NCBI RefSeq assembly: GCF_003610555.1
Contig: NZ_RAPQ01000008.1
Coordinates: forward strand, 2,348,490-2,412,489
Direction of reading: 5' to 3'
Source: Marinifilum flexuosum
Lineage (GTDB): Bacteria > Bacteroidota > Bacteroidia > Bacteroidales > Marinifilaceae
Length of the DNA stretch: 64,000 nt
The translations under genes and the position numbers were made by a program. The notes under the pieces were generated by a model. That model was not told where the DNA came from, ran no database searches, and worked only from the letters and a program-made list of their open reading frames with translations. Below, one piece after another: positions 44,334 through 53,211 of this stretch (position 1 is its first letter; each line of letters starts with the position of its first letter).

Positions 44334-45568
44334 TCTTTGCATTCAAGTTGTAAGTAAGCACCAAACACCTTATTCTGATTAAAACTCACCAAAGGCAAAT
44401 ACCCTTCAAACCATTTGCCATCTTTCCATTTCAATGGATGATTCTTTGCCATTTCTTTATGGAACTGGTCAAAAGTAGATTTTGGTTGAAAATGTACTTT
44501 GAATATTCCTTTGGTCTCAGCGTGTAAATGCTCGTCAAGTTTAAGGGCAAGAATACCCATATTGTATCTCAAATTGATTTCAAGACAGGGTTGAAGTTTC
44601 ATTTCTCCATACTGATCTCTAAAGAGCATACAATCAATACCCAAATAGCCATAGTAGTTTTGCGCAACACCACAGGTAATCAAAGCTTCCTTCAAGTCTT
44701 CCGATAGCTGTTGCATCTTATCATCAGAAAGAAATTCTTTTATTTCTGTAGGCATTCCACCTATTATATTACCATCGTACTGACCATTGCTGTTGGTAGC
44801 AAAGAAACCATTACCGATATAATTCACCTCACCTTTGGCATCAATGTAAAATTGAAGAGAGAAATCATATTTTTTATCCAACAAGGGTTCAACCATAACA
44901 TAGCCCTGAATACCCAAGGTTCCATTGATCCACTGTATGATGGAATCATTTAAATGAGATTGACGAAGTACCTGCAGACCTCTACCCGAAGAACTCCAGG
45001 GAGCTTTAATTACAATTTGCTTCCACTGATTAATCAACTTTTCTATCTCAGAAACAGAAGTACATATTGTTGCAATTTGTTCTTTTTCGATATAGAGAGA
45101 ATTGTTGGTATGATCCAGAAAAAAGTTCAAAACTTCCAATGCCTTTTTACGACTGTACAAATCTTTGTGATTCGCTTGCCATTCAGCATTGGGGCGATTC
45201 TTAAACTCTTGCTGACAAGAATCTTTCAGGTGTTTGAAAATGTGATGAATTCTTGGACTCCATCCCCAAGGTTCCAAACTCTCTTTGGCAGATTTTACAA
45301 ACTCTTTATCCTGTATTGATGATTCGAACAGTTTGAATTCTGGCAAAGAAATACCAGCTTCCTTCATAACAGTTATAAATTCCTGATCAGGCAACTGATT
45401 GATCAAAACCACATCTTTTTCATCGGCAAAATGCATGGGCAAAACATCCAAATCCTTCTCAAATCGCGAAAGCGTTTTATTGGGCATATAGCTTGCTGTA
45501 CCATTGGCAATGGCAATTTCGCATGTTGGGTTGTAGATAAATATTTTAGGAAGTATTTCGCTGCTCAT
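44324..45568 (-). CDS. Orphan ATP-grasp-like protein
   Basis: 414 residues from MSSEILPKIFIYNPTCEIAIANG. The N-terminal ~160 residues are not recognised. From about residue 200 an ATP-grasp core is suggested by IVIKAPWSSSGRGLQVL (nucleotide-binding lysine and glycine-rich loop), MVEPLLDKKYDFSLQFYI, and GYLGIDCMLFRD followed by CLEINLRYNMG with the metal-binding Glu/Asn. This predicts a carboxylate-amine ligase of unknown substrate. Divergent from sfsA and unlinked to any pathway genes. Confidence 0.75.
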   Translation of the reverse strand: MSSEILPKIFIYNPTCEIAIANGTASYMPNKTLSRFEKDLDVLPMHFADEKDVVLINQLPDQEFITVMKEAGISLPEFKLFESSIQDKEFVKSAKESLEPWGWSPRIHHIFKHLKDSCQQEFKNRPNAEWQANHKDLYSRKKALEVLNFFLDHTNNSLYIEKEQIATICTSVSEIEKLINQWKQIVIKAPWSSSGRGLQVLRQSHLNDSIIQWINGTLGIQGYVMVEPLLDKKYDFSLQFYIDAKGEVNYIGNGFFATNSNGQYDGNIIGGMPTEIKEFLSDDKMQQLSEDLKEALITCGVAQNYYGYLGIDCMLFRDQYGEMKLQPCLEINLRYNMGILALKLDEHLHAETKGIFKVHFQPKSTFDQFHKEMAKNHPLKWKDGKWFEGYLPLVSFNQNKVFGAYLQLECKEKQ

Positions 45569-45655
45569 GTTTAGATTCTTGGTTTTGATGAGGCAAAAGT
45601 AGCGCAAATCAACATATATTTGTCATTCGAGTAGAATTTTTACAAACATTAATTT

Positions 45656-46360
45656 ATGATATTTCCTAAGCCTCTTGTTCATGGCAAATTCCTTCGCCGA
45701 TACAAAAGATTTTTAACAGATATGGAACTGGATAATGGAGAAGTTGTGATTGCACATACCTCAAATTCCGGCAGTATGAAATCTTGCCTCGAGGAAGGAG
45801 CAGAGGTATACCTCACTCATGTTAATGATCCCAAACGCAAAACCAAGTATACCTGGGAGATGATCAGGATCAATGGAGCTTGGGTGGGTATCAATACTGC
45901 GGTTCCCAATGTGTTGGTGTACGAAGCTGTGCTGAATCAGGAGATAGAAGCATTAAAGGGGTATACTATCGTAAAGCGAGAAGTAAAATTCGAGGATAGC
46001 CGTTTTGATGTATTTGCCAGCAATGAGGATGAAGAATGTTTTATAGAGGTGAAGAACGTGAGCTTAAAGGATGGAAAATATGCTCGTTTCCCTGATGCCG
46101 TAACCACTAGAGGCAAGAAACATCTGGAAACTTTAATGAGAGTAAAAGCAGAAGGCAAACGCGCTGTAATGGTGTATGTAATTCAACGCAGCAATGTAGA
46201 AATCTTCACCCCGGCCTTTGATATCGATCCTGATTATGCAGCGACACTAAAAAAAGCTTACGAGAGCGGAGTAGAGGTGTATCCGATTCGTGCTGCTGTA
46301 AGTCCTGAGAAAATTGAATTGGCAGAAATTCTTCCTTTTCAGTTATCAGTGAGCATATGA
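45656..46360 (+). CDS. sfsA: SfsA family DNA-binding protein / nuclease
   Basis: 234 residues matching SfsA throughout: KPLVHGKFLRRYKRFLTDMELDNG, HTSNSGSMKSCLEEG, the PD-(D/E)XK-like core DSRFDVF and CFIEVKNVSLKDG, and FPDAVTTRGKKHLETL. Named for sugar-fermentation stimulation in E. coli. Followed by a YkgJ gene. Confidence 0.93.
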   Translation: MIFPKPLVHGKFLRRYKRFLTDMELDNGEVVIAHTSNSGSMKSCLEEGAEVYLTHVNDPKRKTKYTWEMIRINGAWVGINTAVPNVLVYEAVLNQEIEALKGYTIVKREVKFEDSRFDVFASNEDEECFIEVKNVSLKDGKYARFPDAVTTRGKKHLETLMRVKAEGKRAVMVYVIQRSNVEIFTPAFDIDPDYAATLKKAYESGVEVYPIRAAVSPEKIELAEILPFQLSVSI

Positions 46361-46369
46361 AAGTTTGCA

Positions 46370-46410
46370 CATACTAAAGTCCCCCTTTCAGGGGGGATTT
46401 AGGGAGGTGT
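46370..46410. repeat. CCCCCTTTCAGGGGG palindromic intergenic repeat
   Basis: AGTCCCCCTTTCAGGGGGATTTAGGG. A related copy, AGTCCCCATCTTAGGGGGATT, is at about 47088-47110, and a distant relative is in the pstS-pstC palindrome. Confidence 0.5.
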
Positions 46411-46450
46411 TTTGACATTTTTTCTACATTTGCAAAAAATAGCAAAGGAA

Positions 46451-46984
46451 ATGAACGAAATGGCAAGAGAAGGATTGGCAAAGTACCGCCAATTAAGAGA
46501 TGAGGTAAGTGAATTGAGTGAGAAACTGGCCAATCTGCATAAAGATCAGATGGCATGTAAAAAAGCTTGTTCGGAGTGTTGTATGAATTTTCAGGTTTTG
46601 CCAGTGGAGTATTTTGCAATTTTGGATGAATTGAAGCAGAATCCTCCTGCACAATGCCGGGAACTTGACGATGAGGCAGAGGAATGTAATTTCCAGATTA
46701 ATGATTTGTGTCAGATTTATGCATCTCGTCCGTTTATTTGTCGAACTCATGGGCTTCCGCTATTGTTTATGAATCAGGAAGGCGATGCCTGGGAGTTATC
46801 GGCTTGTCCGCTAAACTTTACTGATTTTGATGACTTTCATGCAGAGAATACCTATCCTCAGGATACCTACAATAGCAAAATCTTCATGATTAATCAAGAG
46901 TTTATCAAGCATTACGAGGCCGAACAATTCGGAGAGTTTGATTTGATTCCTGTTAATCGATTGGTAGCGGATTTGAAGAAATAA
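46451..46984 (+). CDS. YkgJ family cysteine cluster protein
   Basis: 177 residues from MNEMAREGLAKYRQL; the longer frame reads through the repeat upstream. Metal-binding cysteine pattern is seen: CKKACSECCMNF, then CQIYASRPFICRTHG and the late Cys in LSACPLNF. Members of this zinc/iron-chelating family coordinate a metal with conserved cysteines; the role is unknown. Probably co-transcribed with sfsA. Confidence 0.88.
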   Translation: MNEMAREGLAKYRQLRDEVSELSEKLANLHKDQMACKKACSECCMNFQVLPVEYFAILDELKQNPPAQCRELDDEAEECNFQINDLCQIYASRPFICRTHGLPLLFMNQEGDAWELSACPLNFTDFDDFHAENTYPQDTYNSKIFMINQEFIKHYEAEQFGEFDLIPVNRLVADLKK

Positions 46985-47012
46985 AGGGGTTTAAAGAAAA
47001 GTTTCGCGCAAA

Positions 47013-47052
47013 GAGCGCTAAGATTAAACATTTGATCTATGCGCTTTTTTGT
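47013..47052 (+). terminator. Weak terminator after the YkgJ gene
   Basis: AGCGC (47013-47017) pairs with GCGCT (47041-47045), followed by a T-rich run. Confidence 0.5.
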
Positions 47053-47162
47053 TTTTAATATTCAGGTTCAAATATGCAGCAGCCAAAGTCCCCATCTTAG
47101 GGGGATTCAGAGGGTGTTGTATTTATGGGTTATGAGCTAAGGATTTTTTTCCATTCTAAAGT

Positions 47163-47210
47163 GAAATTAGAAATTTCAAGTTTGACAAACCTCAAATTAC
47201 AAATCTGAGG
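47163..47210 (+). repeat. Second two-hairpin REP-like element
   Basis: GAAATT/AATTTC (47163-47177), a 12-nt linker, then a 21-nt hairpin with arms CCTCA/TGAGG around ATTACAAAT (47190-47210). Same architecture as 623-668, with different stems. Confidence 0.6.
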
Positions 47211-47273
47211 TAGCTTGAGCCTTTCACGAAAAGAACTCAGCTTATTATACAAATAACTTGAAAATACAGGCAG

Positions 47274-48584
47274 TTAATTCAACTGCGGGTTCTTTGCTTT
47301 TCCTGATAAAAGAAGAAGAAGCACTACGATTGCCACACCAATGTATCCCGCAAGGAAATAATTGCCGGTAAGCGTATAAATTCTGCTAAAGAACAAAGGA
47401 GCAATTGCGCTGGCAAAAACAATAAGCGACATGGATAATCCGCTAATGGCACCCAAATGCTTTCGGCCAAAAAATCGAGGCCAGGTTAGCGATGCCAATA
47501 CTGCAAATAAGCCTCCCATAACACCATTGCCGAATATTAAAATGTAATATCCCATAGGATAATTTAGAATTGCCACACCAAGTGCCGATAGCAAACATCC
47601 AAGTAAATACACCAATAAAAGCTTTTGCAATCGAGTATAATCGCTAAGAATGTTGCCAACAAAGGCTGTGATGATAGATACGATAGATGTTGGTATAAAT
47701 ACGCTTAGGGCTTTTTGTTCGGAATAACCACATGAATCGAAAATAGAGATCACATTAAATGTAAAACCTGTAACAAAGAAAGCGCTAAAGCATAAGGCAA
47801 GGGCAAAAATCCAGAATACCCATGTGCTGCGAGCTTCGGGTAAGGTATAGTCTCTTTTGGGGGTAAAAGAAGTGTTGTTTTTCGATTTTGCTTCAAGTAC
47901 TTTTCCATCGGGAATTAAACCACATTCTTCAGGATTATCTCGGTAAACGATAAAGGCAAAAACCACGAACAAAAGTGTTAAGATTGCCAATATCTGGTAT
48001 GCGGTTCTCCAATCGAATTCACCAATTAACATGGCGATAAACAAAGGTGCTACTGCAAAACCAAAGGATTGTATGGCACTGGAAATGCTATTGGCCAACC
48101 CTCTGCGTTTGTCGAACCATTTCATAATAAGGTTGCGCGAAGCAAGGGTTAATACCCCTTGTCCCGAAAAGCGCAATAGAAAGAAGAAGATGGATACCAT
48201 TGCGAATGAAACCACAGAGTATTTAATGCTGAAGGTTTTTGACAAGCCGCTTGCTATACCTGTTGAAGCTGAAAACAGCATGAGTGTAATGGCAAGGGTT
48301 AATGCTGCGATAATGGCAGTAAATCTTGCTCCGAATTTGTCGTATATTTTACCAGCATAGGTCAATATGGTCGAGCTTGCCACGGTTCCGATTAAATAAG
48401 CAGTACTTAATGCATCTCTGTTTAATTGTAATTCGTCAATTAAATAATCGGTAAAGACAGAAACACCAATGGTTTGTCCGGGAATGCTGCAAAGTACACC
48501 AATGGTACCGGCAGCCATACTTATCCATCCGTAGAAAAATGGGATTTTTGCAGGTGCAAAAGGAAAATTCGGATTTCTTTTCAT
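47274..48584 (-). CDS. Major facilitator superfamily transporter (oxalate/formate-antiporter-like)
   Basis: 436 residues with twelve transmembrane segments. The first loop YDKFGARF, the mid loop WFDKRRGLANSI and the second-half GRKHLGAISG match MFS signatures, especially the OFA/monocarboxylate branch. Substrate cannot be told from sequence. Divergent from the DoxX gene. Confidence 0.88.
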   Translation of the reverse strand: MKRNPNFPFAPAKIPFFYGWISMAAGTIGVLCSIPGQTIGVSVFTDYLIDELQLNRDALSTAYLIGTVASSTILTYAGKIYDKFGARFTAIIAALTLAITLMLFSASTGIASGLSKTFSIKYSVVSFAMVSIFFFLLRFSGQGVLTLASRNLIMKWFDKRRGLANSISSAIQSFGFAVAPLFIAMLIGEFDWRTAYQILAILTLLFVVFAFIVYRDNPEECGLIPDGKVLEAKSKNNTSFTPKRDYTLPEARSTWVFWIFALALCFSAFFVTGFTFNVISIFDSCGYSEQKALSVFIPTSIVSIITAFVGNILSDYTRLQKLLLVYLLGCLLSALGVAILNYPMGYYILIFGNGVMGGLFAVLASLTWPRFFGRKHLGAISGLSMSLIVFASAIAPLFFSRIYTLTGNYFLAGYIGVAIVVLLLLLSGKAKNPQLN

Positions 48585-48726
48585 TCAAGTTTTGGTTGAT
48601 AGCTATTGACCTGCAAAGGTAGTCGATTTTGTTTATCTTGTTAATTAAAATTAAATAACAGATTATTAACAGTTCACAAAAGAATTACTCTCTATTTTGA
48701 TCCGCGAAAATTAAAAACCAATTAAA

Positions 48727-49125
48727 ATGGAAAATTTAGGAAAATTACTACTTAGAGTAAGTGTTGCAGGTTTAATGTTGCCTCACGGTATTCACAAATT
48801 AATGAACGGAATTGGTGGTGTAAAATATTTGTTGGGACAGGCTGGTATGCCACAGTTTTTGTCCTATGGAGTTTATATTGGTGAAATTGTAGCTCCAATT
48901 TTAATGATATTGGGTTTGTACACCAGAGTTTCAGGACTATTGATTTCATTTACCATATTGGTAGCTACTGCGGCGGCTCATGCTCACGAAATATTTAAAT
49001 TTACCGAGTATGGTGGCTTGGTTATAGAGTTAAATGCACTTTATATATTTGCCGCACTGGCTGTAGCACTTATCGGACCAGGTAAATTCCGATTGGGAAA
49101 TCAGAGAGGATTCTGGAAAGAATAG
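48727..49125 (+). CDS. DoxX family membrane protein
   Basis: 132 residues with four transmembrane helices and the DoxX signatures LLRVSVAGLMLPHGIHKLM and EIVAPILMILGLYTRVSGLL. Family members are linked to redox or thiol stress in some bacteria. Single-gene unit. Confidence 0.88.
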   Translation: MENLGKLLLRVSVAGLMLPHGIHKLMNGIGGVKYLLGQAGMPQFLSYGVYIGEIVAPILMILGLYTRVSGLLISFTILVATAAAHAHEIFKFTEYGGLVIELNALYIFAALAVALIGPGKFRLGNQRGFWKE

Positions 49126-49500
49126 TGATCAGTTAGCAGTTAGCAGTTATCGGTTATCGGTGTTGATTTGATATTATTTTTATCTTGCTGAGAAATATAG
49201 TGATATGAGTATTTTAGCTTATTAACAGATAATTTGAAAACAAAGAAGTTTGCCTGAAGGGCAAAAATATGAATAGCCCAGGGTAAAGAAGTGAAGGGAC
49301 TGCTACCCTGGCTTAATTGTTTATAGCACAAATCGTCGCACTTAATGTCCTTAATTATTGAGATTTTATTGTTGCGACGAGAATAAATTATTGATTACTT
49401 CTTTTTTGGATTTAGGGGGTAATCATAGAAATTAACAATAGATTAAGAAATAGAACTCGAAATACATTGTACATTTGTACTTGTACTTCGAGTTTTTTTT
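49126..49500. other. Intergenic region with two long-loop inverted repeats
   Basis: No gene seen. Near-tandem AGTTAGCAGTT and ATCGGTT words lie at 49134-49165. CCAGGGTA (49278-49285) pairs with TACCCTGG (49304-49311), and TCGTCGCA (49333-49340) with TGCGACGA (49373-49380). These look like remnants of repeat elements. Confidence 0.45.
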
Positions 49501-50853
49501 ATGATCAGACATTTTACTCGCTTTTTTCAGCGAGAACAACAATATTCAGCAGTAGGAAAAGATCTATTTAAATTGGCCATTCCAATTATTGGATCTTATT
49601 TATTGCATACAGCTTATAATCTTACCGATATGATATGGGTAGGATCATTGGGAAGTAATGCTGTAGCGGCGGTAGGATCGGCAGGTTTCTTTCTGCACCT
49701 GGGCTGGGCAATGGCTTCCATAGTTACGGTTGGAGCCAATATTAAGATTTCACATTCGGTAGGAGCAAAGGATGAGGAGGGAGCAGGTAGGTTTGCTACC
49801 TCGGCACTTTGGGGAATTGGAATTATTGCCGCCATATTTTCAATCATTTTCTGGGCATTTCCCGATAAATTTATCAATTTCTTTCAGATGCAGGATCCAG
49901 AGGTGAACGAAATGGCCACCTCTTATTTGGTGATTAGTACATTTGGCGTGATATTAAGTTATGCCAATCTCTTATTTATTAGCATGTTTAATGCTCATTC
50001 GGAAACCAAAATTTCTTTTAAAGCCAGTTTAATTGGAACTGCGGCCAATATCGTACTCGATCCCATATTGATTTTTGCTTTGTCGCTTGGTGTTGATGGA
50101 GCAGCATATGCAACCATTATAGGTCGCAGCTTAAGCTTGATTTATTTCTTTGTGATATACAAGAAAACTGCAAATATTAATTTCAGAGGACTATTGCCTA
50201 ACCTGGACAAGTTTAAAACCATATTTGCTGTTGGAACACCAGCTGCCATTCAGAGAATATCATTTTCCATTATCTATATCTTTTTGGCAAGAATTATTGC
50301 AGAATGGGGACCTAATGCCATTGCCGTGCAAAAGATTGGAGTGCAGATAGAATCCATTACCTTTATGATTGTAGGAGGCTTTATGCAGGCAGTTACCATT
50401 ATGGTAGGACAGAGCTATGGTGCTAAAAATCTGACCAAAGTTCCCAATATTTACAGGGCTGGTTGGAGAATGTCATTTGCTGTGGGATCGGTAACTACAA
50501 TTATTTTTCTATTGTTGCCTGAAACCTTATTCTCCATATTTGTTCCTGAACAGGAAAGTATATTAATGGGTAAGGAATATTTAATGATTTTAGCAGTTTC
50601 TCAGCTGTTTATGTGCCTGGAGATGATTAATGCTGGGGTGTTTAATGGTTTGGGAAAAACAAATATATCGGCAGCCGTAAGCGTTGTTTTTACAACTTTA
50701 CGTTTGCCGGGAGCATACTTCCTGGGTTTCTATACATTCTTAAGCTTAAATGGTGTATGGTGGAGTATTACAGGAAGTAGTATATTGAAGGGAATTGTAA
50801 TGTATTTGCTGCTTAGGGCATATATGAAAAAAGATACTTTTGGAAAAATTTAA
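49501..50853 (+). CDS. MATE family efflux transporter
   Basis: 450 residues in two six-helix halves, with the MATE blocks AIPIIGSYLLHTAYNLTDMIWVGSLG at the start and VGQSYGAKNLTKVPNIYRAGWRMS in the second half. Sodium- or proton-coupled drug/metabolite export from the cytoplasmic membrane is expected. Its stop is 4 nt before the gshF start, so the two form an operon. Confidence 0.92.
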   Translation: MIRHFTRFFQREQQYSAVGKDLFKLAIPIIGSYLLHTAYNLTDMIWVGSLGSNAVAAVGSAGFFLHLGWAMASIVTVGANIKISHSVGAKDEEGAGRFATSALWGIGIIAAIFSIIFWAFPDKFINFFQMQDPEVNEMATSYLVISTFGVILSYANLLFISMFNAHSETKISFKASLIGTAANIVLDPILIFALSLGVDGAAYATIIGRSLSLIYFFVIYKKTANINFRGLLPNLDKFKTIFAVGTPAAIQRISFSIIYIFLARIIAEWGPNAIAVQKIGVQIESITFMIVGGFMQAVTIMVGQSYGAKNLTKVPNIYRAGWRMSFAVGSVTTIIFLLLPETLFSIFVPEQESILMGKEYLMILAVSQLFMCLEMINAGVFNGLGKTNISAAVSVVFTTLRLPGAYFLGFYTFLSLNGVWWSITGSSILKGIVMYLLLRAYMKKDTFGKI

Positions 50854-50857
50854 TGGT

Positions 50858-53170
50858 ATGAATCATTTAATCAATAATATTACAAAAACATTGACTTGCC
50901 CAGGTATTAAAGCAAGTATTACGGATGGTTTATTTGGAATCGAAAAAGAGAACGTTCGTGTTGATGAGATGGGGAAAATGGCCAATACGCCACATCCCGG
51001 GATTTTAGGCGATAAGTTTCGTCATCCATTTATTACTACTGATTTTTCTGAGAGTCAGGTGGAAATGATTACCCCACCATTGAAGAGTATTGCAGAGGTA
51101 CATGGTTTCCTGGAAACACTAAACGATGTGATTTCGGAGAATTTAGGAGAGGAATTGTTATGGCCGCAAAGTTTGCCTCCATTATTGCCTGATGAGGAAG
51201 AAATTCCGATTGCAAAGTTTGGAGAAGAAGGAGTGCATAAGGAAAAATACAGAGAAGAACTGGCTATTAGGTATGGAAAAGAAAGACAGATGTTGACTGG
51301 AATTCATTTCAATTTTTCTTTATCAGATCGATTGGAACGAAAGCTTTGTAAAGCCATTAATTGGCAAGGAAATCAAACTAATTTTCGAGAGGTAGTGTAT
51401 TTGAAAATGGTTCGCAACTTTATGCGTTACCGTTGGCTTTTGGTTTGGTTGTTTGGCGAAAGCCCGGAAGCTGACCCATCATTAAAGATGAAATCCTTGC
51501 GTACCGGCGAAAAAATGAGAATGGGCTGTAGAAAAGCGGTATCAATTCGTACCAGCTCAACGGGCTATAGAAATGCAGAGGAGTATTTTGTTGATTTCAA
51601 CAGTCTGCTGTTGTTTAAAGAATCGATGAAGAACCTTGTTGGTTCTGGTAAACTACTTTTAGATGAGGAATTGTACCTGCCAATCCGTTTGAAATTTGCG
51701 AACGATGGCAAGAGTATCTCGCATCTTGAAGTTCGAATTCTTGATTTGGATCCTTTCGAAAAGTCGGGTGTATCAAAAAACAGGTTGTACTTTATTCATC
51801 TGTTTATGCTGTATTGTTTGTTCAAAGAGGAAGAGAATACTTACAGCGAAGCAGAGCAAAAAATAGCTGCAAAAAATCACGATTGGGTGGCTTGCAGTGG
51901 TATGAATCCTGATCTTTTGTTGAAAGATTTCGATGGAAATATGCTGAAGATTGAGGAAATGCTTCAAAATATCCTGTTTGAGGTCAAAGATTTTGCAAAA
52001 GCATCAGGAATTATTGATAATGAATGTTATCGACTGGCTTTGGAGGAAACCGAAGGTTTAATCCTTGATCCAGACACCCGTTCTTCGCTAAAGGTAAAGC
52101 AGCAAATAGAAGAGGAAGGCTTTATTAATTTCCATTTAAAGCTTGCAAAAAAATACAAAACCGAAAGTGAGATGAGTGGCTTCCGTTTTCACGGATTTGA
52201 AGACTTGGAATTGTCTTCTCAGCTGTTAATGAAAGCTGCATTGCGCCGTGGTGTGGAATTTAAAATTTTAGATCGAAGCGAGAATTTTATCAGCCTGCAC
52301 AGAGGGGATAAAACCGAATATGTAATGCAGGCCACACGAACATCATTAGACAATTATTCAAGTGTTCTGATGATGGAAAACAAGTTGGTTACAAAGAAGA
52401 TTCTGGAAAAATCGGATATTCGTGTTCCTGGTGGTTTGGATTATCGTGACGTGAGAGAAGCACAATCGGATTTTGATTTGTTTGAAGGAAAAGGAATTGT
52501 GATCAAACCCAAATCAACCAATTTTGGCTTGGGAATTACAATCTTGAAAGAAAATAATAGCGAAGAGGTATACAAACGCGCTGTTGAGATCGCTTTCGAG
52601 CATGACAATAGTATTTTGATAGAGGAATTCGTTTCCGGAAAGGAATATCGATTCTTTGTAATTAACGAACAAGTTACAGGTATTCTTCATCGTGTACCAG
52701 CCAATGTTAGAGGCGATGGGAGTAGTTCAATAAAACAATTGGTTGAGGAAAAGAATAAGGATTCATTGCGTGGTAGAGGATACCGAACACCTTTGGAAAA
52801 AATCAGACTGGAGGAAGCAGAAGCAATGTTTTTACAGGATCAGAGCTTGGATTTTGATAGCGTTCCTGCAAAAGATGAAATGGTATACCTGAGAGAGAAT
52901 TCCAATATCAGCACAGGAGGCGATAGCATCGATTTTACAGATGATATTCATCTTTCCTATAAGGAAATTGCGGCAAAATCAGCAAAGGCTTTGGGTGTTA
53001 GAATTACAGGTTTGGATATGATGATTGAAGACATCACAAAACCAGCAACAAAAGACAACTATGCCATTATTGAAATGAATTTCAATCCGGCAATTCATAT
53101 TCATTGTTATCCATACCAAGGGGAGAATCGCAAGTTGAACGAAAAAATATTGGATGCATTGGGTTTTTAA
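50858..53170 (+). CDS. gshF: Bifunctional glutamate-cysteine ligase / glutathione synthetase
   Basis: 770 residues from the ATG at 50858; the longer frame uses TTG at 50840 and overlaps the MATE gene. The N-terminal ~480 residues are a GshA-type ligase (FGIEKENVRVD, TDFSESQVEMITPP, LTGIHFNFS, CRKAVSIRTSSTGY). The C-terminal part is an ATP-grasp domain (GIVIKPKSTNFGLGI, LIEEFVSGKEYRFFVI, ITGLDMMIED, IEMNFNPAIHIH). It makes glutathione from Glu, Cys and Gly in one protein. Confidence 0.95.
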   Translation: MNHLINNITKTLTCPGIKASITDGLFGIEKENVRVDEMGKMANTPHPGILGDKFRHPFITTDFSESQVEMITPPLKSIAEVHGFLETLNDVISENLGEELLWPQSLPPLLPDEEEIPIAKFGEEGVHKEKYREELAIRYGKERQMLTGIHFNFSLSDRLERKLCKAINWQGNQTNFREVVYLKMVRNFMRYRWLLVWLFGESPEADPSLKMKSLRTGEKMRMGCRKAVSIRTSSTGYRNAEEYFVDFNSLLLFKESMKNLVGSGKLLLDEELYLPIRLKFANDGKSISHLEVRILDLDPFEKSGVSKNRLYFIHLFMLYCLFKEEENTYSEAEQKIAAKNHDWVACSGMNPDLLLKDFDGNMLKIEEMLQNILFEVKDFAKASGIIDNECYRLALEETEGLILDPDTRSSLKVKQQIEEEGFINFHLKLAKKYKTESEMSGFRFHGFEDLELSSQLLMKAALRRGVEFKILDRSENFISLHRGDKTEYVMQATRTSLDNYSSVLMMENKLVTKKILEKSDIRVPGGLDYRDVREAQSDFDLFEGKGIVIKPKSTNFGLGITILKENNSEEVYKRAVEIAFEHDNSILIEEFVSGKEYRFFVINEQVTGILHRVPANVRGDGSSSIKQLVEEKNKDSLRGRGYRTPLEKIRLEEAEAMFLQDQSLDFDSVPAKDEMVYLRENSNISTGGDSIDFTDDIHLSYKEIAAKSAKALGVRITGLDMMIEDITKPATKDNYAIIEMNFNPAIHIHCYPYQGENRKLNEKILDALGF

Positions 53171-53211
53171 GTAAATTCAGGCAATAAATCTCAATTTGAA
53201 CCCTTCTCTGC

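Noticed and set aside
44324-45568. ATP-grasp gene as the modifying enzyme of the acidic GG peptides (graspetide system)
   Set aside because: It lies more than 20 kb away with no shared operon or regulatory sequence; kept only as a remote idea.
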